Below, piece after piece: positions 1-9,747 of a stretch of 64,000 nucleotides of DNA (within the stretch, counting starts at the first letter, position 1; each line of letters starts with the position of its first letter). This DNA comes from Eimeria necatrix (taxonomy: Eukaryota; Apicomplexa; Conoidasida; Eucoccidiorida; Eimeriidae). The notes beneath the pieces are model-generated. The model did no database searches and was not told where the DNA came from. It was given only the letters and a program-made list of their open reading frames with translations. The stretch covers positions 1-64,000 of the forward strand of contig NW_013651724.1 in the NCBI RefSeq assembly GCF_000499385.1. The letters are read 5' to 3'. Made by a program: the position numbers and the translations under genes.

Positions 1-82
1 GGTCGTCGAGCACCAGCAGCAGCACCAGCAGCAGCAGCACCACCAGCAGCAGCACCAGCAGCAGCACCAGCACCAGCAGCAC

Positions 83-114
<32 letters not shown>

Positions 115-298
115 GCAGCAGCAGCAGCACCAGCAGCAGCAGCAGCACCAGCAGCAGCAGCAGCACCAGCAGCAGCACAAGCAGCAGCAGCACCAGCAGC
201 AGCAGCACAAGCAGCAGCAGCACAAGCAGCAGCAGCACCAGCAGCAGCAGCACCAGCAGCAGCACCAGCAGCACCAGCAGCAGCACCAGCAGCAAGCT
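1..298. repeat. CAG/CAC trinucleotide microsatellite
   Basis: The first 298 bases are an almost unbroken run of CAG triplets interrupted by CAC (and a few CAA) triplets. In one frame it would read Gln and His, on the other strand Leu and Val. Runs of this AGC-family triplet are typical of repeat-rich segments in Eimeria-type genomes, where they often lie inside genes as homopolymeric amino-acid tracts. Here no flanking coding sequence can be tied to it, so I call it only a repeat. It runs off the left edge. Confidence 0.95.
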
Positions 299-417
299 GC
301 TGCTGCTGCATCTCGCGCCTACCGAGCGCGTCTTCCCCCAAAAGCTGCCTGAGAGACTCAGCTGCCACTTTTGCTGCTGCGCGCCGAGGCAGTGCTGCTA
401 AAATTTTTGCATTTTTG

Positions 418-440
418 TGCTGCAGCAGCAGCAGCAGCGG
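418..440. repeat. short CAG tract
   Basis: A short GCTGCAGCAGCAG-type tract lies in sequence that also carries scattered CAG and CTG triplets (about 300-560). Frames on both strands stay open because of the repeat, so openness is not evidence of coding here. Confidence 0.7.
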
Positions 441-768
441 CACAGCCGTGGTTTTGCTGCAGCAGGCCGGGCCTGTGGGAAGCAAGCGAAGCAGCTGCTG
501 GCCGCAGTGCATGCGTGCTGCTGCAGCACTGCATGCAGCAAAATAACTCTAGAAACGCAGTTTCATTTCTTTTTAAAGAGTTAAAGAAACTAATCCAATC
601 ACCTGCTATCAGAGTCACAAGATTTGTTCGAATCTTCTCCAAAACTTCCGAACCAACCCGCAGCACGGGAAGACCCAGGCCCGCAGCAGCAGCAACTTGA
701 ACTGCCTCAGAGAGCTGCAGGGGGGGAAGCTGCAGCCCACGCAGAGCAGCAGCAGCCTAAGCAGCTAA

Positions 769-1747
769 CTAGTCTGGGCTGCTGCTGCTGGGCCTGCTGC
801 TGCTGCTGCGCTGCTGCTGCTGCTGCGCTGCTGGAAGCCAGAAAGCCCCAAGACGCACCTTTAGTCCGAATAGATGCCTGAAGTCGAAGGGCTCTTCAGG
901 GGGCAGCAAAACCCGCTCGGGAGGAACTTCTCGCTGTCTTCGCCACACAGGGACCCACGCGAAGGCCCCCGAAGCGCCTTCTGCTGCAAATTCCTTTTCC
1001 TCTTCCACAAAAGCCTCGCCTTCTGCTGCTTGCTTCTCATTTGTTTCTTGCTGCTGGTGCACAGGGAGATCTGGATCATGTGCCGCCACGCGAAAGCGCG
1101 CCGCCACGCGAAAGCGCTCCTCCTCAGCTCCAGAAAGAGGGTTCTTCGAGTCCGTCATGACGAACACTGCGAGAATTAAAACCCTTTTTGGCCATCAGCC
1201 ACTGAAATATAATAATCTGCATCAAAAGAGTGCAAACTGGGGAGGTGCGGCGGCGGAATTCCTCTCAAGCCAACGAGACAGCTCATCGAGCAAGACTCCG
1301 AAACGGGAGCTGATGGATGTTGCTGAGAGGAAATCTGAATTTTTATAAAGCTTTTAAACACTTAATTCGCATATTATTTACTTTTTTAACACCAAAGGTG
1401 CGCCGTCTGCCGCGTGTTCCTCACGGGTCACTAACCACCGCCCTAGACCACTTCGCTGCTGAGGATGCTCGGCGGTTGCTGCATCGGGAGACGTGGGGCG
1501 ACTTGCACCGCGTTTCCGGGTCTTTATTGCAGTTTTATTTAATTAATTCCGAGTAATTTGCATTTGGAAAAGTGAACAATACGCTTACCTGTACCTGGTT
1601 GCTGAGAGAACCAGTGGCCACCCACTTGGCTGCTTCCTGGGACCAGCGGTCTTCGATGCTGAGCGTGTCTCTCTTGATTTGTTGAAACCTGAGTTGAAAA
1701 CCTTCAAATTCGTTATTCGCGCTGTTTAGAATCTCTACAAATGCCAT
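769..1747 (-). CDS. uncharacterised protein, probable multi-exon gene
   Basis: The ATG at 1747 opens a 53-codon first exon that ends at a good donor (CAG|GTAAGC, exon end about 1589). The peptide is polar and looks helical (for example QLRFQQIKRD, SIEDRWSQEAAKW). Further open segments follow on the same strand: about 1230-1310, reading FGVLLDELSRWLERN in one frame, and 769-1167, a charged Glu-rich frame entered after a TTTTAATTCTCGCAG acceptor and ending in Gln and Ser runs. I could not find one set of splice phases that joins all three, so the exon structure is unresolved and some segments may not belong. I do not recognise the family. A first exon at 1589-1747 is the best supported part. 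Confidence 0.4.
779..833. repeat. CTG/CAG tract at the 3' end of a minus-strand open frame
   Basis: CTG triplets are interrupted by GGC and GCG. On the minus strand this reads as Gln then Ser/Arg-rich sequence at the C-terminal end of the open frame that begins near 1167. It could be a translated homopolymer tract of the coccidian kind or simply untranslated repeat. Confidence 0.75.
1082..1117. repeat. 18-bp perfect tandem duplication (two copies)
   Basis: The unit GCCGCCACGCGAAAGCGC occurs twice head to tail. In the minus-strand open frame it duplicates a six-residue unit, RFRVAA. The length is a multiple of three, so the frame is preserved. Confidence 0.85.
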
Positions 1748-2617
1748 TTGCAGCAGCGAGCTCCAATGATTGCGCGGTGTGGCATGTTGCTGGCGGAGTC
1801 AGTTGTGGAGCTACAGGAACATTCAGGGGCTTTCAGTCCCTTAATTACACATATATATTATTAAACATAAATATATATTCTTAAGAAGTATTACGTCCAT
1901 CCAAGCAGTTATATTCGGACTAAATTTGCGTGGACACGAGCCGAAGCTCCACGCAAGCAGTCTTGAATCCACGCCACAACAAAAGCATCTTGGGTTTCCT
2001 CCCCTTTTGGAAAGAGCTTTGTACAGAACAAATTGAATCATTTCAAATATTTCAAATGATCACTGAATGGGACAGGGAAGGGTGCCTGTCCGATATCAGC
2101 CAGCTGTGCTTGGCCCCCATAGGACGCAGCTTTGCATGCTCAGTTCAAATACGTGAAATAATTCTGTTCTAGCCGCAAAAGCCTCATCTGCCATCTTCCT
2201 CACTTCTAAAAAGTGCTGACTGACTGAAGATTGTCAATAATTCTTTCTTCCTAAACCATTCGCTGCCAGAAGTGCAGAGACTTGCATCAATGCAACTTGA
2301 AGTGCTTCTGCTGCGCCGTTGTGCTGCAGCCGCCACTGCGCAGTACTCTACAGAAAGCCAGGCCTAGAAACTCTACAACGGGGCTGCAGCAGCAGCAGGA
2401 AAGACAAATGCTTCGCAGGATAAGTTGTTTCGTGGGGGGAAAATTGTCCACAGCCAACGAGAGCACTGCGCCACGGCAGCGCGGCAGGTGCTCTGAACTT
2501 GAACAAAAACACAAAGTGCCCGCAAGACTGCATCTGCGTCGCGAGCTTCTGGGAAAATGAGTTATTTTTCAATTAAATGATTCACTGAAACAAATCTGGA
2601 ACTCCTAGATCAGCCCC

Positions 2618-5600
2618 TTAGCCGCTGTCGCAGCCCAGAAGCTTCGCAGCCATGAGAGTGTAAGGCAGGGCAGTCCGCAGCACGTCGGCATCGGGGCAGA
2701 GCTGGGCCCCTACTCCTTCTAAAACAGACATTGCCACAACAATCTGCAGCCCGCAGCAAGGAAAAGCAAAATGTCTTTTCTTGTGAATCTCGAAAACAGA
2801 AGAGAGAAGTGCTGAACACACTGCAGCGCGCTGCAGGGAAACGCCAGCCCACCGAGACAAATGACGGGTCGAGTTCCACGCAGTACTTTTTCGAAAGCGA
2901 AAGCATTTTCCCCATTAAAGAGGTGAACCGAACGCGGCTCATCTGCAACGAGTTGCCTTCCTGAGAAGGAAGCGCAGGATCACTCGAGAAGGGTTTTGCA
3001 GACTTTGCGGGAAACATCCAGCAAGAAGACCACAGCTCAAATTGAATTCTTTCTCCTTCTCACAACGAAACTACAGCACCAACCTCAAAATGGTATTCGT
3101 CGATAAGTTTCTCCACCTCGGAGCAAAAGCCATCTTCGTCCTTGCATGCGCTTCTTCGAGCTCTCTGGAGCATCGCCAAGGCTAGTTAAAAGGCCACACA
3201 CACAGTCGCAGCCCGAAATCTGGATTTTTGCAATTATCTAACAATATAGCCCCGCTGATATGCCTAGCCTTGTTGACTAAACGACAAATGGCATGCAGGG
3301 AATACGCAAGAAAAACGGAACTTATGGCCCCATCATAAGCCCGCGCCTGGCTCCTTTAAGCATCACTATTTCCAAATTTTCCCTTTTTGCACTTCTAATG
3401 GAGTAATTGATGTGTGCAGCGCCTGAGTGGCTGCAAACCTGCATCTCTGCCACGCTTCTTTCCTACGGCCTCCAAAAGTGTGACGAAGTTCACTCGGTCA
3501 GCCTGCTCTAGCGAGCCAGCTAGGCCGCAGTCCAGCACGACCAACTCCAGCGGCCCTTCGGCATGCAGATCGCAACATGCTGGTAAAAAACGATATTCTT
3601 TCAATTGCTCAGATGACTGTTGGATTTACTTGCAATATTCCGGCGCATGAGGAGCAAGACCGACGAAATTTCGCATTCAAAACGCGCGCAAAGTGGCAAT
3701 TTCGACTGGTCTAAAACAGGCGCTACACTCACCGTCAAGTCTTGGCGCATATTTCAGCTGGAGATTCGGCAAAGTCGTGGAAAGAACCGGAAAAATGAGC
3801 TGAATTGCAACAGCACATTCTGAAACTGCCGCAGCTTTCAATGGCCACTGCGGCAACTGCACTTGCTGCAGAACACAGGAGGGATCCAGTGCTGCAGGTA
3901 TTCAAGGTTAAAAAGGAAAGAGAAGGAAATAAAAGTACCTCCTTGTTGTTGTGGGAAAAGCGGCAAAGTAGGTTGCCGCTGTGCATGTCGCCATGGAAGA
4001 AATTATCCAGGAAGACCATTTGGAGGAAGGAGTGAAGGCAAATCATTCCAACGCTGTTAAATCGCTGCGATTCAAAGCGCAAGATAGAATGCGAGCGCAA
4101 AGACGCAATTCAAGGCTAGGCGCAGTCGCCCGTGGCGGCTCAGTAAAGAGCTGCACGAATTGCGTTCATGCTCTTAGGCAAAAACTGATCGAGATGCGGG
4201 ACTCGCAAGGTCAAGAGTCCGCCAAATTTTGCACCTCTATTATGCTTCGGGCCACTGGGTTTGAAAGGGCTGCTGAATCGTCCTGCTGGCTACGCCCAGC
4301 TGTGTCTGAAGCGGATTCGCCTTGGGGCTTCCGCGTCCCGGAGGGCGCCTCTTGCTGCTTTGCTCTGGCCTTCAAGAGCTGATTCAGAGTAAATCCTGAC
4401 TCCAGCGTCATAACAAGCACCTCGCTGCTGCTCAGCGCCTCGAATGGGTAGGGAAAGGTGACCTGCCGGCGCATCCCAAGGATCTTCCTTGACAGCGAGC
4501 CGAGGATATTCGTGTGGTGTTGCTCCGCCTTTGAGTCTACTGGCAGAGGGTCGCAGTGCTTTTTGCGTCTGCATTTGTTGTGCAGCGGCAGCAGATCATC
4601 GGGAACTGGAGTCGACGAGAGCCCGAAGTTGGAGCGGAACAGCTTCAGGTGTTTCTCTTCCAACCCGAAGTCCAGTTGCCGCCGCATCGTAACTGCAAAC
4701 TCCTCCACGCTGCAGACAAAATTTAGCTTATTCTGGCTCATATACAGAAAATAGCTCACGCCTATTTCGCCCACATCTGAGGCGCAGTGCGGGCACATCA
4801 GGACCCTGCCCGTGCCTAGACCACAGCGAGCTACACACAACTGAACTCAATCAAAGCCTGAAATATGATGCCATGAAGGCACACACACAGCGCACTGGTT
4901 TAGAAGCGGAGAAGCTTCACGGAGATAAGGTGAAGCCCCAAACGCAGCTTCGAGTCGCCGCCTTCGAGGCATGCACTTTTGTTGCATCTCATCTTGGCAC
5001 CATAGGATGCAGATCCAGCTGCAGTTAAAACTGTTGCCTCATCTTATCAAGGGGCACGCGATTGTGTGCCCCCTTACCTGTTTTTCAAAGCGACAAATCC
5101 AAAGGCAGGCAGATACTGGAGTACCGAAGCGATCAGGAGCATCACACGTAGATCTGCAACATTGTTTCAGAAACGACACGGGCACTGAGGAGTCACACAA
5201 TCAGATGGTGCTTAAAATAGACTACTTTCCCAAGAAATCACTACGCTACTTTGATGAAGACGAGACGGCGCGTCACACCGAATTCCATAGCCTCTCGCAC
5301 TCCTGGCCGCATAACTTTCACCGCAACGGCGACTGGAGGAATCTTGTCTGTGCTGCCTATTTCTGCAGAAACTGGTTTCGACATGCTTCCGCCCAAAACG
5401 AATGCGTGGTCAAGAAAAGTTCGCTTTGACTTTTCATCCGCCTCATCCGATAACAAAAGATATGCGCGGTAGACTTGGGCAATGCAGCCGCATCCGATAG
5501 GCCTACACGCAAATAAGAAACAAAGATATGCTGAATCGTACATTCTACATAGATTGGAGGCCAGGAAACGCGTAAAACTTTGGCCGTGGCAAGCTGGCAG

Positions 5601-7718
5601 AGCAAGAGCAGATCCCGGAATACAAGAGTTGCCGGCGACGACTTACTTCGGGTCAAGCAAGAGGTGGCGCATCACGTCATCGCCGAATTGCTCGCGGAGA
5701 AGCAGCGCTGCTCGAGGGTAGGAGAAGGGACGAGCTGATGTCTGGAGTCTGTAGTTGAAGCAGAAAACACAGCAGACAGAAAAGCCTCGAGTCTTTGTGG
5801 GCTGGCGATTGCAGCGCCAGACCAGCCTGAACGTGCACCGGCAGCAGTGTTCTTACCTTGCACATCTCGCGCAGAGAGACTCGTTAAACAGGTCTGGCCG
5901 AGTGGCAATCCACTGCAAACAGTGCAAATAAATCCTGTGAACCAGTCATGAAACGCCCGCCATAGAGGCAAATTGCCTAGGTTTCCGAGAAGTCGGCAGC
6001 ACGGCTGCGCTGAGCAAAACTGAAAGCGTTCTAGGCACCTGCAGCAACTTCACGTAGGTAGGACCCGCTGCGGAGGCCGCTGCTGTGACAGCCGTGAAGA
6101 TAACTTCTTCAAGTTCCCGCTGCAGAACAGATTCCCAGTGAGCTACTCGCTGGCCCCTTAAGCCCAACATCTGCAAGCAACCTGAAACGAAGGGCAGCGT
6201 CAGCAGCCAGAAACCTGCGGCGCCGACGATGAGTGCTAGGGGCAAGACGTAGAGAAGTCTTTGCAAAACCGACGCGACCATTCTAAAGAAAAACCCAACG
6301 GTTTCACCTAATTCTGCGAGCCACCCTCTACTGCATTCAGCTCCGGCAACCGGGCCAACTGCTGCATCCGCGCAGAACAGTTGCGGTTGCCCCAGCTGAA
6401 ACTGAACACTAGAAGCAGACTCTGCTGCAGCTGCCGCTGACGGCTCCTTCCCGTTTCCCTGGCTAGTTTGCGCATGAGCACAGCCACTCGTTTGTTCTAA
6501 TTCATGAATTCCTGAAATGGACTGCTTTTGCGAGCTTTCGTTGCGCGCCGTTTTCGAGTTAATCGCATAGTCGCCGTCACTGCAGACAACGCAGACTTTC
6601 CTTCCACGCTGGGTGACAAGTTCCAGTGCTTGTCTCGTGGCAAAGCCAAGAGCAATGAAACAGCAATCAGCACTTCTCCGTAGGGATTGCAGAATGCTCT
6701 GCGCTCGCAAAGAGTCTCCTGGATAGATGCTGTTCTCTTCGCCAGCAATGCATTCCTTGATGTTGCTGAAGCAGTGCTGCATGCTTTCGAACGCGCCAGC
6801 CACCAGAGTAACTGCTTTGAATGCCGGCTGGCTCTGCCAGATTATTTGTTCCAATCTTTCCACGTGTCCGCTAAGCGGCCTGCTTGGCGAGCACTCATCA
6901 GGAGAGCATGTTAGCGTTTTGGTTTCAGCCGGGCTCGCGTCACTTTTGTTCTTGGGTGGCGCATCCTCTTGTCCAATCCAATGCAGCGGCAAAGCAAGAG
7001 TAGCTGCAGCCGCAAGGGCAAGGGCTGCGCTGCTGTTGGAGCCACAACGACACTCTTTTTCGGAGTTATCTCGTGGCGAGAAGCGCCTCACGGGAAGCTG
7101 CCATGTGCCACATGCAACTTCTGCCGGTATAGCAGATGCTCTTTCATGACTGCGTGGCGCAAAATGCTGTGAAGATATGTGCCTCTTCAAGCATTTGACT
7201 GATAGATCATCGACTCCTGAGAGACAATGGGCCTTCCACCCTATCTGCCAACAAGATCTTTCGTGGTATTTGTTAGAAACACTGTTCGTTCGCGAACAAG
7301 GAGCTAAGGAGCCGGCAACCGCAGGGATGCGTTTAAGCCAAACTCCGCACAAGGCCTGGCCCACAAAATTGCACTCTGCAAAAGCGTCGCAGGGAGAGTG
7401 CCAGCAGCCGCCGCCTGATCGAGCGCAGCGGCCGTGTTTGACTGGGTGAGTGTACTTCTCCGGGCAAGGCAGTAATCGCCCAGCACATTGGGCATCGAAG
7501 CCTCGACTGCTGCTTCTAGAACTGGCATGAACCCTCGAAATTCCAGTATGTAAACCTCTTAGCCTGTCTGGGTAAGCTTGGGCAGGGGTTTCTTCACGCA
7601 CATTCTCGCGCGTCTTCCGAATGGCTGGCGTACGGCCAACAATACTTGTGTAACGGCTGCAGTCGACGAATGATTCAAGTTTCGCACTTCGTGCAGCAGC
7701 TCGCCGCAGTGTATTCAT
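2618..7718 (-). CDS. ADCK2: ABC1/UbiB-family atypical kinase, ADCK2 type, mitochondrial
   Basis: Eleven exons join in phase: 7718-6039, 5912-5857, 5748-5647, 5502-5279, 5153-5078, 4709-4235, 4064-3863 (or an earlier end near 3939), 3579-3439, 3181-3084, 2942-2853, 2743-2618, giving about 1089 residues. The first ~540 residues are a low-complexity extension with an Arg-rich, presequence-like start and a membrane segment just before the kinase core. The core shows YVKLLQWIATRPDLF, the Ala-rich loop PIGCGCIAQVYRA (about residue 614), the lysine motif VAVKVMRPGV (K about 675), HGDMHSGN (about 895-902) and LDCG (about 955). The C-terminus VAMSVLEGVG matches the human ADCK2 ending. UbiB-family proteins act in coenzyme Q/lipid homeostasis on the mitochondrial inner membrane; that role is inferred by family. 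Odd: the normally invariant Gly of the KxGQ signature is Leu here. The extension is much longer than in human ADCK2. Confidence 0.88.
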
Positions 7719-9747
7719 CCTCCAATCCTCCCGATCGGTGCCATTTGGGCCATGCAGACGCCTCAGGGGAGAGCTAAGTAGGCGGACTCTCCCGCCGTTC
7801 CTGCGCTACTAGCGCGCGCCACACCGCCGCGGACCGCTCTAATGGTGTGTTGAGTACGACCTGCGGAAGACTTAATACATTCAAGCTCAAGGAGCTTCGC
7901 AGGGCGCTACGATGAGGCGATACGAGGAAGGTGCGCAGAGAAGGTTCTCACAGAAACAAATGCCTGCGCGCTGCTGCTGCCATTTCCAACATCATAGAAC
8001 AGTAGCAGCAAGTAGATAGGGAGGTACTCAAAATACCCGCGAAACGCAGGTGTAGTTCATTCGCAGCTTCTACCGGCTTCATACTTTAGGGGAAGCTCCA
8101 TTACTCGATCCCAGCTTTGTTAGCGCCGCCGAGACCAGCCCTGTCAGCTCGAGCGAAAAGTGATTAATCTCTATTTACCACAGAGGAACACTGCCTACTT
8201 ATCATTTTAATTCCAATCAAATATAATTTAGTGACACTTACTACATCACACAAGCTCCCCAGTCGTTCATCTAAGGCCTCCTTGGAGCCGCAAATGCACG
8301 CTCAGCGTCGGCGCCACCACTGTGAGTCATTGTTCAGGATCTGCAATGCACTAGCTATTTGCTAAAATTCTCTAGCAGTTACGAGCCCCTTCTGTTACGC
8401 TTGTGTGTATTGTTTAATGGCCACGGAGGCAGTCAAAGTGGGCGTCAACAGCCCAGATATATGAATTCTCGCATTAGTGAAAATGCTTCGTGGGCTGCTC
8501 GGCAGCGAGCAGTGTTAATGAGTGAACCATTACTGCATGGAATGCAAGAATTCATCCTTTTTCAGCATAGGTAATACAGTGAAAGAATAGTTAATGTTCC
8601 GCAGCAGTAGGAGCAGCCGGTGATGGCGGTGGTCCCGAAGCCTTGGTGTGAGTCGGTTATCACTCGAGCTGATAGAAATCGCTCTGTGTATGTGCCTGCC
8701 AAGGTCTTTTCTTTTTTATGAATGCAGTGAAGAACTCAATCTCACGTTCCACTGTCTGGAATGGTAATGGTCCACTGCTAAACGTCTTGCTGCTGCTATC
8801 GCATGCAAGCTTTTTCCGACACTTCTGTGCTTTGAAGTTGTTGAAGTAGCTTCGCTACACATTTACGCTAGCGCTTGAAGACTCGGAGAATGACTTCCAG
8901 TGTCAGCTGCGCTGTAGCTGGTTCCCTGTCGACACCCGCCCCTAAGTTCCCCATTACACAATCTGGGGAAATGGTGGACGGCAGGTATGGGTCTTTTGCT
9001 GGAATATGGAAAAAACCAAATTGGAAAATTACTGGAGCGTGGTCATCCAATATTTACGGAAGCCCCCTCGAGATGGCATCTCTTGGCTATTGCTGGTGCA
9101 TTTAGCACAGTCATGCGCCACGTTGGATAAAGGCAAAATAGGAGCTAAATCCTCGCATGTCGTTCTTCGTAGTTACATCTCACTTGACGGCAATGCTCCT
9201 GCAGTAGTTGAATGGTGGGCTGTCGTAACGTGTGGCTTAAGGGTGCCCTCCTTCAGGAGGAACTCTTGAGTTTCGCTAGTTTTCTTCTCCACTACCCTAC
9301 TGTTTGTATTACAGCTAGCTGGAGTTCTGCAGCGTGGGGGGAATTGGTATGCTGTAGAACTACTGAGACAAGCTGGCTAGCACTCAAATGCCCCTCCGTA
9401 CCCTCCATTCGGCCCCAATAGGCGGCCAAAATGCTTGCAGAGCTGCCTCGAAGCCTTGCCCTCCTATGAGCTTCATAAAAACCTAAGGCGACAATGAATG
9501 AACTCACGATGTGCTTGTGGTGCCCTGAGGTATATCATGTACTTTACACAGTGCCAGCAGCTTGACAAAGTAAAAGGAATGCACTCTTATGTCTCACGTT
9601 GAGTGGTGGACTCATCGTCCAACCACCACTAGAACTAAAAGCAAAAAAAATTTGTCTTGAATCACAGCTGGAGCCGGACTTTAAACTCAGAAAATCAACG
9701 TGCCGCATATTCTAGGCTTATATTTTGCGCGCTCGTTCCATGAGAAT
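7719..9747. other. intergenic stretch without recognisable gene
   Basis: About 2 kb between the start of the ADCK2-type gene and the stop codon of the next minus-strand gene. It must hold the ADCK2 promoter (near 7719-8200) and the 3' untranslated region of the secreted-protein gene (below 9748). Short open frames exist on both strands (for example about 8870-9100) but they lack splice context and family resemblance. I see no tRNA, repeat or mobile element. Confidence 0.6.

Noticed and set aside
371..881. Overlapping plus-strand open frames rich in Gln and Ala
   Set aside because: They are held open by CAG/CTG repeats in every frame and show no splice context or domain, so openness is not evidence for a gene.
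8868..9105. Opposing short frames near 8.9-9.1 kb
   Set aside because: About 60-76 codons on both strands with no motif, no splice partners and ordinary intergenic composition.
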